Source: Strigamia acuminata (taxonomy: Eukaryota > Arthropoda > Chilopoda > Geophilomorpha > Linotaeniidae). Taken from it: a stretch of DNA of 60,000 nt. Of this stretch, positions 25,010 through 38,175 are shown piece by piece. The notes under the pieces are model-generated. The model was not told the DNA's origin. It searched no databases and saw only the letters and a program-made list of their open reading frames with translations. How positions within the stretch are numbered: the first letter of the stretch is position 1; every line of letters starts with the position of its first letter. A program made the translations under genes and the position numbers. The DNA lies in the NCBI GenBank assembly GCA_949358305.1, contig OX442318.1:7986501-8046500 (forward strand), written 5' to 3'.

Positions 25010-25072
25010 TATAGTCGAAACTCTTTATAACAAATCGCGATATAACGAATTATCGATACATTGACTCTAACT
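25010..25072. mobile_element. Fragment of the pogo-type MITE
   Basis: The sequence ATAGTCGAAACTCTTTATAA followed by CAAATCGCGATATAACGAATTATCG matches the left terminus of the complete copy at 59,744. The rest of the element is not recognisable. Confidence 0.65.
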
Positions 25073-25858
25073 ATAACCTCACTACCGTGGGAAAGATTAA
25101 ACGTAAATTCCGCAGACTTTTTGGACAACTGTATTTTCATTTATTGTTGATATTTCAAATAAATATTATTGAATCACTTTGGAAATTTAATCAGACATTA
25201 CTCGAGTGGTATATTTAGTAATCCTAAAAGGAAAATTAAATCAAAACATTGGAAGTTAATTTTTTCAAACTTTTATCTCATCCCACAGACTTTTTGGACG
25301 CATTTCTGAACCACATGGGTGTATTGTTTCGGCTGAAATAAAAGAGAAGAGATTCCTCTGCTTTAGAATCAACAATCCAGCAGCAAAATCCATCATTGTT
25401 ACAACAGAATGGCATTATTCGCGCAGCAGGAAACGAGGGAACGGAAATGATAGATGTCAAATCTTGCTTAATCTCCTCGTGAATGCACATCCTGCAGCAG
25501 CAGAATGAGATTATAATTGCACGCCATTTGCGTTATACCTTTCCCATTATAATGGATTTCGAAAGCCCGTCTCGCGTCATCTCGACCAAAAGAGCGTCGA
25601 CCGAATCGAAACGACCAGTGGAGGCAACGTCTAACCATTCCAATTCCCCGATTGCATTATTCCGCTAATTGACGCAATCATTCCCAACTTTTTACTCGCG
25701 CCTTTCTAATCATATACACATTAAAGTTCCGCATAAATGAGCAGTTGTTGCCGCCCCAGCAAGCCGGCAAGAAGAATTCCAATCCATTAATAATTCAACC
25801 CGCAGAAATTATCCCCTTGAATAAATGATGAGACAAATTAAATTTGCTAGCAACTCAC

Positions 25859-26212
25859 TCAAAGTGATGAGCTTGGTATAGGCAGCAGTTCTGCAGCTCT
25901 CGTGCACTTCCAGGTACGTCACATCGCATCGATAAGTGCCTTCGTCGCTCAGATAGATTTGACGGACGGTGATGACGGGCGGGTCCACCTCCAAATTGAG
26001 TTGGGCTCGAGGTTCGGGTCGGGCGAGGTCTCCCTCGGCGCTGTCCACCACCAAGGCGCTGTCGTTGTTGGTCACGTAGACGTAGACGCGGAAGCCGTTC
26101 TTGTACACTTTGATGCTGTGCAGTTGGCTGGGACACGACTCCAAGTCGACGTCGCAGGGAAGCTGCACCGATGAGGCTGCGATGGCTTTTACCTCGTGGA
26201 AAGCCGATGGTT
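25859..26212 (-). CDS. Ig gene exon 2: first Ig domain (V-like)
   Basis: The exon is 354 nt (118 codons), phase 1-1, with acceptor TTTGCAG|AA and donor TTGA|GTGAGT. It covers about residues 29-146. Seen: first core cysteine in QLPCDVD, second in DEGTYRCDVTY, the standard D-x-G-x-Y-x-C end of a V-set domain. The usual core tryptophan is absent: the C strand reads IKVYKNG. Two extra cysteines (ESCPS and ESCRT) could form a second disulfide. One N-glycosylation sequon (NDS) is present. Base composition is much richer in G+C than the flanking intron. In the sidestep/beat group the membrane-distal V domain is the ligand-binding one, so the odd core is of interest. The Ig call is firm; subfamily is less so. 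Confidence 0.88.
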
Positions 26213-26372
26213 CTGCAAATACACGGGAAAATTGTTCAATATTAATTTGAGATAAACCACGTTATTATTGTTTTATAGCATTTTGGATTGCCCGGTTCTC
26301 GGGACGGAAAAAGTTCGGGACTCCTGGAAAATCGGTACTCTCGGTACTAGAAATATTTTCCATTTTTAATTT

Positions 26373-27345
26373 TTTTTTTTATCATTTTTTGATTGATTTT
26401 TTAATCTCTTTAGATTTTTAAAAATTGATTATCGTCATTTTAGACTTCTCTTTTAATTGGTTTTTCATTATTTTAGATCGTTTTAAATTGATTTTCAATC
26501 ATTTTAGACTTTTTTTGATGGACTGTTCACCATTTTAAACTTCTTTGATTAATTTTTAATCATTTTAGACCTCTTTTGATTGATTTTCCATCATTTTAGA
26601 TTGTTTTAAATTGATTTTAAATCATTTTAGATTTTTTTAAATTGATTTTAAATCATTTTAGACCTCTTTTGATGGACAATTCACCATTTTAGACCTCTTT
26701 TGATGGACAATTCACTATTTTAGACCTCTTTTGATGGACAATTCACTATTTTAGACCTCTTTTGATGGACAATTCACCATTTTAAACCTCTTTTGATGGA
26801 CTGTCTAGCATTTTAGACCGCTTTTGATAGACAATTCACCATTTTAGACCTTTTTTGATTGACTGTCTTGCATTTTAGACCTCTTTTGATGGACTGTCTT
26901 GCATTTTAGACCTCTTTTGATGGACTCTCTAGCATTTTAGACCTCTTTTGATGGACTGTCTAGCATTTTAGACCTCTTTTGATGGACTGTCTAGCATTTT
27001 AGACCTCTTTTGATGGACTGTCTGGCATTTTAGATCTCTTTGGATGGACTGTTTAGCATTTTAGACCTCTTTGGATGGACTGTCTAGCATTTTAGACCTC
27101 TTTTGATTAACTATCTTATATTTTAGACCTCTTTTGATTGACTATCTTATATTTTAGACCTCTTTTGATGGACTGTCTAGCATTTTAGACCTCTTTTGAT
27201 TAACTATCTTATATTTTAGACCTCTTTTGATGGACTGTCTAGCATTTTAGACCTCTTTTGATGGACCGTCTAGCATTTTAGACCTCTTTTGATGGACCGT
27301 CTAGCATTTTAGACCTCTTTAGATGGATTTTCCATCAATTTAGAT
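26373..27345. repeat. Minisatellite of 31-bp unit
   Basis: The unit is about 31 bp (TTTTAGACCTCTTTTGATGG plus ACTGTCTAGCA), with period 31 confirmed at 26,941 and 26,972. About 30 copies. Copies at the left end are diverged (TTTTTGATTGATTTT type), and subtypes with ACAATTCACC, CTATCTTATA or CTGTCTAGCA occur in blocks. Confidence 0.95.
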
Positions 27346-28164
27346 GTTATTTGACTACAGGTCAGTGGTAGTTGTTGAAATTAATTCGTTTGGTATTTGT
27401 TTGAAGAGTGGTGTGATTGTAAGTAAATTCGTTTGATATTTGTTTGTGGGGTGGTGATCGGGTTATCGAGTTAAAGTAAATTAATATACATAAATGTTGG
27501 TTCACGCACATAGAATGCAATTAGGGAAATTTAATTCAGGTAATGGAACAAGTTTTTCTCTCAACCCTTTTACTCTTTATGCCTTTTAGTGAAATGAGAA
27601 AAATTCTCATACATTTTAACCATAAAAATTTTTCTTTCCTTTTATAATTTTCCCATTTTTATTTTTATTTTTCATCAACAGATGTCTCTTCACAAAGAAA
27701 TTCAGCTAATAACAAACTAGTGCAAATAAAGGCAAGAGAGAGACTAGATATCGTGTCACCGCGCATGCGTGAGGAAAACTACTTGAGCCCACTAAACATT
27801 GCTAAAAAAAAGTAAAAAAGTCAAATGATTTATTCACCGTCGATAAAATATTGATAAAAATCGATAAATGTCAGAATGGATCTTTTTATTTATAAAATTC
27901 AGTTTCCACGCCAAATAAAAATGCTTTAAAAAAATTGAGACATTTCTTGAAAATAATCGATATAAAGTGACAAATTAAGAAGAAAAGTTGTTTTTTTATG
28001 AAATAACTATAAAAATATCAATATAAATCGATAAAATTAAACATAATACACTAAAAATCGATATTTTACAGAAAATTCGACTAAAAAGTAGTTAATAATA
28101 ATAAAAAAAACTATTAAAAATCGTTAAAAATTCGAAAAAACACAAAAAAGACTAAAAAGTGTTA

Positions 28165-28540
28165 AATACTAAAAAATCAACCGAAAATAATTAGAAACCC
28201 TAAAAATCAACTAAAAATATTTAAAAAACCAAAAAATCTACTAAAAATAATTAAAAATCCAAAAAATCGACAAAAAATAATTAGAAACCCAAAAAATCGA
28301 CTAAAAATAATTAAAAATCCAAAAAATCGACTAAAAATATTAAAAAAATCCAAAAAATTGACTAAAAATAATAAAAAATCAAAAAAATCGACTAAAAATA
28401 ATTAGAAACCCAAAAAATCGACTAAAAATAATTAAAAATCAAAAAAATCAACCAACAATAATAAAAAATCCCAAAAAAAAGACTCAAAAATCGTCAAAAA
28501 CCCAAAAAATCGACAAAAAAATTCAAAACTACCCACAAAA
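28165..28540. repeat. A-rich minisatellite of 30-bp unit
   Basis: The unit reads AAAAAATCGACTAAAAATAA then TTAAAAATCC; period is 30 (28,261, 28,291, 28,321). Degenerate copies extend outward to about 28,090 and 28,580. A poly-A tract follows at 28,626-28,647. Confidence 0.92.
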
Positions 28541-30302
28541 AAAAATAAAATTAATAAAACAACAAAATGAAACAATTAATTCCCAAAAAAAGTGATAATC
28601 TGTGAAAATCTAGTTCACCTGACCCAAAAAAAAAAAAAAAAAAAAAAGAAAAAATCTCTCCGTTTCCTTACACCACACAAAGTGTGAGTGATGAAACCCG
28701 AGTCTAAACCCAAGTAAATATATTTCATGTCATTTTGTATTTCTTTCATTTCTCTCCCTCAAGTGAGAAATAAATTTTTTCCTCCCTTTTCTTCCTTACT
28801 TTATTTTTTTATATCAATGTTCCATCTAAAACTTGACACCTTTATATCTTTTTCTGCTGATCCATCTTTTTTATTATTTCCTCCCCCTTTAAAGCAACCT
28901 TTAAAAAAAAATCACTAGTACAAGCACTCTGTGCCTTTTTTATTATTGTTATTATTCCAAAACATAAAACTTTGCCTTATTTTTTTTTATACCTCTACAC
29001 GGAACACAAAATGACATAAACCATTACTTGCACATGAAATGAGTTCAAATCACTTTTACAATTCCAATTCCCCACACAATTATTTCCCCACCAAACTTAA
29101 ACCTTTCTTTCCTTTTTACATTAAAAACGAGACTTTTGTCATCAATTTCTATTTCCATCCCTCAAACACCCCTAAGCAAAAGTTTCTCATTAAATGGCTC
29201 CACATTGCACCCTCTGGTGTGCACAAACCAAAAAGCATGCAAACTTTTTCCACAGTGAAGAAATGTGATTGTAAAAACAAAGAGAAACGAGAAACAAGCG
29301 AATGAGCTTGGGCTTTTGGTGGTTCATTTAGGATAAGGAAAAATCACAAACCCAAGCACAAGCCTCATTACAGTTGTTGGCAAAAAAAGACAACTTTGGC
29401 GTCTTTTTCTTTTGCCCTTAAAAAAATCGATAAACCCAATCTTTTTTGATAAAACAAACATATATATAGAATAAAGTTGTTCCTGTTTACAATGCACAAA
29501 TCGTGATTTAATGCACGTATTTCCGCTTAATCCAGCACAACAACAAAACAAACTTGAAATTTAATCTTTTTTTCCTTTTCAAGTAATGAATACTTGATTT
29601 CTTTTTTATTTTTTGCTTTTATTTGTTTTTGTTACTAAGGATATCTGTTGTAGATGATATAAAATTTGCAGACACGCAATAACATGGATTTTATTCGCTT
29701 CTTATTGCGATGAGACGTGACTGGAATAAATAATTTTTTTTTTTAAAAAAACCAGAATCTAAAGCACAAAAATAAAAAATAAAAATTAATCAATAACTAA
29801 CAAACGAGATAATTCCATCGTTTTCATTAAATAAAAACACAATTTCTCATCCTAGGTCTCAAGTTTCGCTGTTTCTGCCAATATATTTTCCACCGGCAAT
29901 TGCATTTGGGGAGTTTGATTTGTATTCCGGAGTGTGCTCCGTATTGGTCAACCATCCCAGTGGTCATTGTGGTCTAGTGGACATTACACACCCCTCGGGA
30001 TAGGCAGTGAAATCGGGAAGAAAAAATTTTTTTTTTAAAAATCTCCAGATCAAGACTGTCAAGTAGATCTCAATATTTATAACCTCAAAGAATTGAATCA
30101 AAAATCGAAACTATTGTTCTAAAAACAATTGTTCAAATAATAAAAATATTGTTATCTCTCATAATGTTTTTGTTTATTTATTTATTTTCTTGGTTTTTAT
30201 GCCAACTTAAAGTAAATTCACTATATTTTTCAACCCTCTTGCGCAAATTTATTTATAGGTATTTATTACACTAAACCTGAAAAACTTTAAATACACATTT
30301 TT

Positions 30303-30303
<1 letters not shown>

Positions 30304-30357
<54 letters not shown>
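30304..30357. repeat. Trinucleotide microsatellite (TAA)18
   Basis: 54 bp of uninterrupted TAA units. Confidence 0.95.
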
Positions 30358-31164
30358 GTTTATTGGTACTACAGATGTATTCCTGACCCTCCCAACAGCC
30401 CAACACAGCATTTTAAGCAATCATTCCAACATCCGAAGTTTTCGGAGCTTGTTGTGGACATTGTGGTGCTTAAAATAATTGGCCCATTAAGACTTTTTAT
30501 TATCATCTAAAAGTTTTTAAAGCGAATACAAACTTTGTAACAATTCACTAAAATTCCCAGTTGTGCGCCATCAAAACTTCGCAGTAGTTGTTTTCACCAT
30601 TGGAAAGAAAAAAAAAATGCTCGCACTTCAGCAACTCCGTACAGTCATTATCCCCATAAAGGGTTTCCTTCGCACGTCTACAAAATGATCCGAGTTGACT
30701 CTACGCTAAACTTATCCATCTCTTCTTATTCCTCTTCGCGCTCTACCGACAACTAAAGCGATCTACCTGACTTTTATTTGATTCTCCCAGTCCCTTGCCC
30801 CACTTTTTTTCCTTTTTACTTTCTCCACATCACAATTTTCAAATCAGCTCGACAGACCGAGTAAAAAGAACCTTCTCTTTAGAAAAAAGAACTCTTACCA
30901 AACTCACTTGATATGCCAAGCAGGTTTAGAAGTCTTATGAGCAGAAAGAAAGAGCGAAGCGATAAGATTTACACTTGTGAGCTCGGTACCATTTTTTGGG
31001 ACTGATTAGGCAGTCAAGCTTCCAATGCCCAGCAATTTTTTCTCCCATTACTTTAGCATGGAGATTGCAGCAAATTCCACATAATTAGGCAAATCAAGAT
31101 TGATTGCGTGAACGCCTCAACGCCGCTTCTCTTTGTTCTTTGAGGTTTTTGTTTGGTCTGATAA

Positions 31165-31437
31165 AAGTAAAAGATGATTGACCAATAGAAGTAAGAGATG
31201 ATTGACCAATAGAAGTAAAAGATGATTGACCAATAGAAGTAAAAGATAATTGACCAATAGAAGTAAAAGATGATTGACCAATAGAAGTAAGAGATGATTG
31301 CCCAATAGAAGTAAGAGATGATTGCCCAATAGAAATAAAAGATGATTGACCAATAGAAGTAAAAGATGATTGACCAATAGAAGTAACAGATGATTGACCA
31401 ATAAAACTAGAAGATGATTCACCAATAGAAGATTGGC
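31165..31437. repeat. Minisatellite of 24-bp unit
   Basis: The unit is AGATGATTGACCAATAGAAG plus TAAA, about 11 copies. Because 24 is a multiple of three, the minus strand stays open and reads as an LLLLLVNH octapeptide array inside a 156-codon frame, which I regard as spurious. The array contains the CCAAT/ATTGG word in every unit. Confidence 0.93.
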
Positions 31438-31629
31438 TCCATATGTTGAAGAAGCAATTTCATTGGCTGAAACAAAGATGGTATAAATTCCCAATGTTGA
31501 TGTATGACATCGATAAAATGTGATGGCATTGAAACGTCGCTTTGTCGGGATTTTATCATTACAGGGAAACTGTTTACATTGGTGCAAATTGCAGCTGGGA
31601 ACTGTTTGTCACTGTCTAAGCTTTAAAGG

Positions 31630-32540
31630 TGCAGAATAGTTTTATTCTTTCTTCCTTCGGAGAACATTAAGAGGCTACTGATGGTTGAAATCAATTGTAT
31701 CTATTGCTATTCTGCCTGTTATGTGAGTGAAAATCAAGATGTATCGCCTTCAATCCTTTGGGATCTCTTTTCTCTCTTTGTTCTTCATTTCTTTTTTGCT
31801 TTGTCATACATCCTTGGTTCTTACATCAAAATCTGGTTTGGAACGTTTCGCTGATTTAGTCTCCTCTCACCAGGACTCAATTTAAAGAGACATATTTTAA
31901 ACCATTTGTCTACTTCTGCCGTATGAGCCTATACCGTATAGACCGGTAGGTTTGGTAGCGGCTCTTGCATTTCGGATGGTTTCGCTAATATTTTGCCTTT
32001 GAACGTGACGTTTAGGTTCTTTAGTAATGGCGCGTAGAACCCTACCATTCCGATAAACCGCTGCAATTGCTTCACTTTTTTTGTGCTGAGTACTCCACAA
32101 TTGCTTGTACCTTGCTGTCATTAGGACTGCAGCCCTCAGGTGTCAAAGTGAAACCGAGAAAATCCATTGACGCAGAATCAGTGAGGCCTGAACCCGCTCT
32201 CAAACCCACTATCCACACTACAGGCCAACATTTTCCCTTCCCATAAAAAACCACCAGACAAATCATGACAAATATTTTTCGAGGTTTATGTTCCACTGCT
32301 CTTCTGCCGGAATCGAAGACTTGCCAACAGTTTTTGATTAGAGCAATATTTTCATATGGTGAATTGCCGACTACTGATTTCCTACAAGAGCGTAAAGTTG
32401 AAAATGTGCCAACTCTTCCTAAGCCCCAAAGAGCATACATGCAGATTAATTCTATTCCTTCTTCCTTCGGCGACCATTAACAGGCAACTGGCGACCGAAA
32501 TCAATTGGTATTGCTGTTCTGCCTGCTGTGTTTGAGAAAA
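31630..32540 (-). mobile_element. Degenerate gypsy remnant flanked by a direct repeat
   Basis: A sequence of about 90 bp at 31,634-31,730 (TCTTTCTTCCTTCGGAGAAC, ending in TTCTGCCTGTTATG) recurs in the same orientation at 32,450-32,535 with moderate divergence. The two copies bracket the reverse-transcriptase fragment. They may be decayed LTR pieces of an internally deleted element, or two copies of a coding repeat. Confidence 0.45.
31897..32190 (-). pseudogene. Ty3/gypsy-type reverse transcriptase fragment, frameshifted
   Basis: The minus strand encodes DFLGFTLTPEGCSPNDSKVQ, the conserved F-L-G-x(5-7)-G-x(2)-P-x(3)-K-x(3)-I block at the end of the gypsy-like reverse transcriptase, then reaches a stop at a run of seven A's near 32,075. 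In the shifted frame a further conserved block (KQLQRFIGMVGFYAPLL) continues, as in the connection to RNase H. So one length change in the A run broke the frame. Only about 100 codons of a polyprotein remain. Confidence 0.75.
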
Positions 32541-35500
32541 TCCCAGATTTGCACATTGCAACCCAAAATTTAAATAAATCAATCGATTTCCTAACCAGAC
32601 TCACCCATTCTATCCTTCCTCCCCCCTTTTTTTCTTCCTTACAAGAATGAAGTGGCGCTTCAAGCTGCCCCACCCCGACAACCCGGCATGCCCTCTACAG
32701 CGCGATGGTCAATCTGGCAGTCCATCGGTGGCGCGCCAAAAGCAATCATCGCAGTCACAGTCTCGCAATACTGATGGAAATAGAAACCTCCTCAAGTACA
32801 AAATACCAAATCATCTCCTCCTTTTTACAGCAAACAAATTTGCTCCGGCCATCAACTTGTACTTTATTAACTTTCAAACGCATTCCCGACGTATCCGTTT
32901 TCATTTCACTTTTTACTTTTTGCTTACAATCTGCGACAAAACGATCGCGTACAGCCGATTTTCATGGCAGGATTCAGCGGTGCGGAATCAGCATATAGCA
33001 CAAGCTGAGCAAAAAAAAAAATAAACTCAAACATTTCTCTCTTCTCCAACTTTTATACCCGCTACCACCAAATCCCCAAGCCGTAACAAACTCGCAAGAA
33101 AAAACCTATACCGTAAAAGTATGTATAAAACTCCGAAATAACACCCCCTTTTTCTTCATTCATCTGCATACGCTCAACCACTTTCCCCCCTCACTTTCTC
33201 GAGGACCCGTGTGTTGCCAAGCGACCAAAGTCTCCAAGATCGCCAATGTTAATCTCTTTTGAGTTGAGCTTAATGATTATTTTGACTGAAAAGAAATGGG
33301 AATCAATAACTGCACATTTTATCGATTTCCTTTCTTTGATTAATTTTAATTAATATTTATTTAAGATTAGCACAAGCTCACTAAAACTAATTGCAATTCA
33401 TATAAAAGAGGCAGAAAGAAAAGTTAAGTCTCTTGTTCCCACACAATGCAATTAGTCTTGATTAATGGAGCCAATTTAATTACATTAAGAAAACTAAGTG
33501 AAAACTGTGGCTAGACGCAAATACCTTTAATTGTATCCACACTTACCACCCAATTTCAATCTTATAGCCGTCAAACTTTTCACTTAACGCGCTGACATCC
33601 ACACGACATCTCGTTGCATGCAAAATTCATAAGTCTTTAGACAATTTGAAAAATTTACGAAAATTACAACAGACGATTTAAAACCACCCTGACGTAACAA
33701 AGAAAACTTATAATAAAGAAAGCACTTAATCATAACAGCAAAGCATTCTTACAACAATAGCACATGCAAGGAAAAGGCTTAAACTAGTCTTAAGTCAGGT
33801 CATTTCATCGAATCCCGTTTCATCGAATCCAACTTCGGTTACCTAAATATGATAATAATTTTTTCTTTTCTCCTAAGAATGTCTACCAATGGGGGGGTTA
33901 GCCCCCCTTGAACCCCCTTTAACTGTTTGTTTTATATGCACGCTGCAGAACCCATTTAAACTTGCCAAACACCTTTTAAACTTGATTAATGATGTTTCAA
34001 AAGACAAAAAAGGTGCCAATACTGATCATAGATTGTATCCAGCTAATGACTGGCTGTGGTTATAGATTAGAGATTCAAGAGATGTCGCATAGTGGATGTG
34101 GACATAATGGGTCATTTGGATCTGCGATGAACAGCACTCAGCAAAGTTATAACCGTATTGTGTTTTTCCACAGCAACAAGGGTATCTTATATCATTCGTA
34201 ATGCTGACATAATATTGCACTGCCCAATCATCTAATTAACACTACACGCAACCCAAAAACTCTGATTAACTTTTAAAGTGAAACTTTTTTTTGGCAGAGT
34301 AGCCGTTCCAAACCGGAAATGAGTGACGGAAGCGACGTAACAGTGAAGGGGCGGAGAACAATACAAACACGCAACAATGAGTAGGCAGGAAGCAATGAAC
34401 AATACGTTAACACCGTGTTTTACATTTGTTATTTCCACTTTAGCGGAAAGTCAAGTAAATATGATGTAAAGACTGTATTTACCGTTCGTGTTAACGATTC
34501 CAGACACCATTAGTGACGTCATATTTCAATTTCTAGTTCAGTTTTGCTCCGAAAAGCAAGCGCACACCAAAAAAAGAGGAGAAAAGAATCCAAAAAAGAG
34601 AAAATAAAGCGAACAAAAGAGGATACATACATCAAATAAAGTCTCTGCTTTTCATTAAATTCTAATCAAACGTTGGAAATTAAGCAGTTGCAATTAATTC
34701 GACTCCAATCAAGGTCCAATGGGATATCCTTAGCCCGAGGGGCTGCGAGTGTCGTGTGCTCCCAAACCCGAAACTGGTTTACAAGGTCGGTTCCGAAAGG
34801 GGGAAAGAAAGAAAAAGTTCGTTGGGAAGTTCCCAAGAGAGAAAAGTTTTTGAAAACTCAAAAAACCTTTTTTTGTTTCAAAGAAAACAAATAAAAATTT
34901 GTTCCATCGTCACGAGACTTTCTCATTATTCCCAAAGCAAAAATTGACTAATTGCGGACGGTTTTTGCCCCTTTCTTGGTTCCAGGCAGGTGTCAACACT
35001 CCCCAACTCCACTTTGACTTCCATTAGAGAGGAAGTGGGGTGTGGGGGCCCTGGGATGGCGCAGATGAAGGCAGGAAGAGAGGAGAACGCCTCACTGACC
35101 CTCCACATGTATGAAGCAGCTGCTTTGCACAATGGGGCCATGCTAGGATGGAGGAAGGGTCTATTTCCCACCTGGAAACGCGTCTATGCACCTTTAAATT
35201 TTTCTAAATGTCATTGTGGAAAATTTGAATAATTTCGCGCCATTTAATATTAATTTGCTTTGTTTCCAGTCAAAATATTTGCTGTGCATTTTTTTTCGCC
35301 TCTTCTCGAGGTTATGAATATTAATTAAAATTCCAACGCGCGAGCTTGAATTTATTCAAAAATAAAAAAAAAATTAATATTTAACGATCTATTCTAAATT
35401 TACATGGATATTTTTTTTTCTGTGAATCTGGACTTAATTCATTAGGTTTGCGCAGCATTTCAATCCCGTTATAAATATTAATGGGAGGAAAAATTGAATG

Positions 35501-35994
35501 TCACTTTTCATTGTGTTTTGCGGTTGTGCAGTGTGCAGGTCTCTCGCTAGACAACAACAGAGAGAGAGAGAAGGGAAAAAAGAGAAAGAGAAACTAAGAA
35601 AAAAAGTAAAAACGACCACAACTTTTTACTCCAAATCTCACCGGCATTCACCTCGCGTGTCTCACTCGGATAACTCATTTAATGATTGCCATTGGCCATT
35701 ACATCCAAATCCCACGACAAACGCCGGATGTTCAACGGACCACCTCACCAACCACCCTTTACCCTCCCATGCCCACTTCCCAAAAAAAAATACATTTTTC
35801 TTTCCAACAAATCGAGCATGCAGTGATTCTTTTAAATCCAGGCTCAGAAACTTCCTAGTGAATTATTCTTGGTGGAACGGCAGGAGAATCCCACAGGATG
35901 CCATGACACAACTCAGAAATTAATGCAATTCAAGTTCTACGAAAAAATAGAAATTGGGTTAAACGCAACTCTTGTTCTAAAATAAAGTGTAGTA

Positions 35995-36680
35995 GTTGAA
36001 CTAAAAAAAATAGAACATGCAAAGTTCTATGAAAATAGAACACAAAGAGTTCTATAAAAATAGAACACAAAGAGTTCTAAAAAATAGAACACAAAGAGTT
36101 CTAAAAAAATAGAATACCAAAACTATTCTAAAAAATTGAGAAAATAATAGAACACAGAACAGTTCTAAAAATGGAAAAAATAATAGAACACAGAACCAGT
36201 TCTAAAAAATTGAAAAAAGCAACACAAACTGTTCTAAATACCGGTAAGAGAAAAATTAGAGAGAAATAAATAGACTGCAGTTCTAAAAAAGTTAAAAATT
36301 GAAAGGAGAGAAATAGACCGCAGTTCTAAAAAAGTTAAAAATTGAAGGAAAAAAAATTAGAACAAAATCAGTTCTAAAAAAATTGGAGAAAGTAATAGAA
36401 CACAAAAACTGTTCTAAATAAGCGAAAAATTGGAGAGAAAGTAATAGAACACAAAATCAGTTCTACAAAAATTGGAGAGAAATAAATAGACCGCAGTTTT
36501 AAAAAAGTTAAAAATTGAACAGAAAAAAATTAGAACAAAATCAGTTCTAAAAAAATTGGAGAAAGTAATAGAACACAAAAACTGTTCTAAAAAAGTGAAA
36601 AATTGGAGAGAAATAAATTGAACACAGCACACATTTCTAAAAAAAAGTAAAAATCTGGAAAAAAAATAGAACAGTTCTAA
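35995..36680. repeat. Minisatellite with TAGAAC/GTTCTA palindromic words
   Basis: Irregular units of about 25-40 bp, such as ATAGAACACAAAATCAGTTC followed by TAAAAAAATTGGAGAAAG. Each unit pairs TAGAAC with a nearby GTTCTA, so single strands could form serial small hairpins. Confidence 0.88.
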
Positions 36681-37729
36681 AATAATTTAAAAAGTGAATA
36701 AACTCCAACACAACAATTCTAAAAAAAAAAATCCAAAACCGTCAAGAAAGTTGCCCAATATTTCCAACAAATCCAAAACTTCTCAAAAAGTACAAAACAA
36801 CATTTCTAAAAAAAAAAAAAAAATTAAAAAAATTAAAAAAAAAAACTTGAGAGGAAGTCACAAATATTTGTTGTTAAAATTGGTACAAATTTCTAGAGGA
36901 AGTTGAGTTCAGGGCGTCTTTGAAGATGAGTTAAGGGATGATGCATCGAAATAGAGGGCAATTGAGTTTATTTTGGGAGGTTAAACGAATCTCCAAACTT
37001 AGTATTGCGCCAAGAGAAACCCAACTTATAAATAGAAAAATCCAGACAAGGTCCTTCATTTAAATAAACATCCACCCAACTTTCTTTAAACACTTAACGC
37101 TCTTTCCGCACATATTCCACAAGCCCTTTAATCAAAACACACACACAAACAGCCTCGTTTTACACCGTTTTAAACATATTTCAAACACTTGCCACTTTTC
37201 AACTTGAAAACACATCGATTCCCCATTTCTCCCACCACTTTATTTACTTATTCTTGTTGCTCGTTTTCTCTTACCGCGACATACACGAAGAAAAAAAGAT
37301 TCAGGTGATTTATCATCCGTTCGTTTCCTCTCTCACAGTTTCCCTGATAACCCGAGTGTAGATGGTTGACAGCTCGGCCAAACTAACGAAATCAAAAGCT
37401 AATTTTTTCTCCTTATCGACGACTTTTAGTGGACAAAAGATTTTTTCGCCAAGCTGCTAACGAGTAGAGCAGTAGCTCCACTAAAGATCCCTCTCCGGGC
37501 TGAGTAGCAGCTGCTCACCTTGCATAATAAACGACAGGTGGACCCAACGCAGTGCAATTAATGCTACCACATCTTGTTCATTAATTTTTCAGCTACAGAA
37601 TGAGTCGAATATTTACTTAGAACGATTCAATTACTTGTCTTCAACCGACTATATTTGGAAAAGGTTCGAAAATAACTTGCTAGCGCAAAACCAAACTACA
37701 CACAGACTAAACATACAGCCCGGTACCGA

Positions 37730-38175
37730 ATTTTCACAAAATACCAAATTTTCTCAAATAAAATTTTAAAAAATTAAATTTCCACAAATACTCAATTTTT
37801 CTAATATAAATTTTTTTTTTATAAAAAAAAAAGAATTTTCCCCCAATACCCAATTTTTCTCAAATACAAATACCTAATTTTCACCAAATACCAAATACCT
37901 AATTTCTATCAAATACAAAAAAAGCAAATTTTTACCAAATACCAAATACCCAATTTTTTTCAAACACAAAAAACCGAATTTCTACCAAATACCAAATACC
38001 CAATTTTTTTCAAACACAAAAAACCCAATTTCTACCAAATACCAAATACCCAATTTTTCTCAAATATAAAAAAAACCCAATTTCTACCAAATACCAAATA
38101 CCAAATTTTTCCCAAACACCAAAAAATTAATTTACACCAAATACCCAATTTTTCCCAAACACCAAACAACCGTTT
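37730..38175. repeat. AT-rich minisatellite (CCAAATACCCAATTTTTC unit)
   Basis: Degenerate repeats with core words CAAATACCAAATACC and CAATTTTTCTCAAA, spaced at about 25-55 bp. It ends about 200 bp short of the exon-1 donor of the Ig gene. Confidence 0.88.

Larger units (their letters stand above)
5148..25858 (-). other. Intron 2 of the Ig gene (20.7 kb), repeat-rich
   Basis: This separates Ig2 from Ig1. It holds the repeats and mobile elements listed individually between 5.6 and 25.1 kb. Stretches without any recognised feature are 5,830-7,080, 7,880-8,600, 11,590-13,400, 13,440-14,070, 14,420-16,840, 16,930-17,420, 17,940-19,090, 19,320-21,300, 22,040-23,200 and 24,430-25,850. Open frames there are short, often lack an ATG, and show no domain or splice context I can support. 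Confidence 0.7.

Noticed and set aside
29951-30012. tRNA-like A box (TGGTCTAGTGG) suggesting a tRNA gene or SINE
   Set aside because: No acceptable B box (GGTTCGANTCC type) or cloverleaf follows at the right distance; GTGAAATCGGG is too far from the consensus.
31117-31587. 156-codon minus frame with LLLLLVNH repeats
   Set aside because: Translation of the 24-bp minisatellite; the non-repeat ends show no homology.
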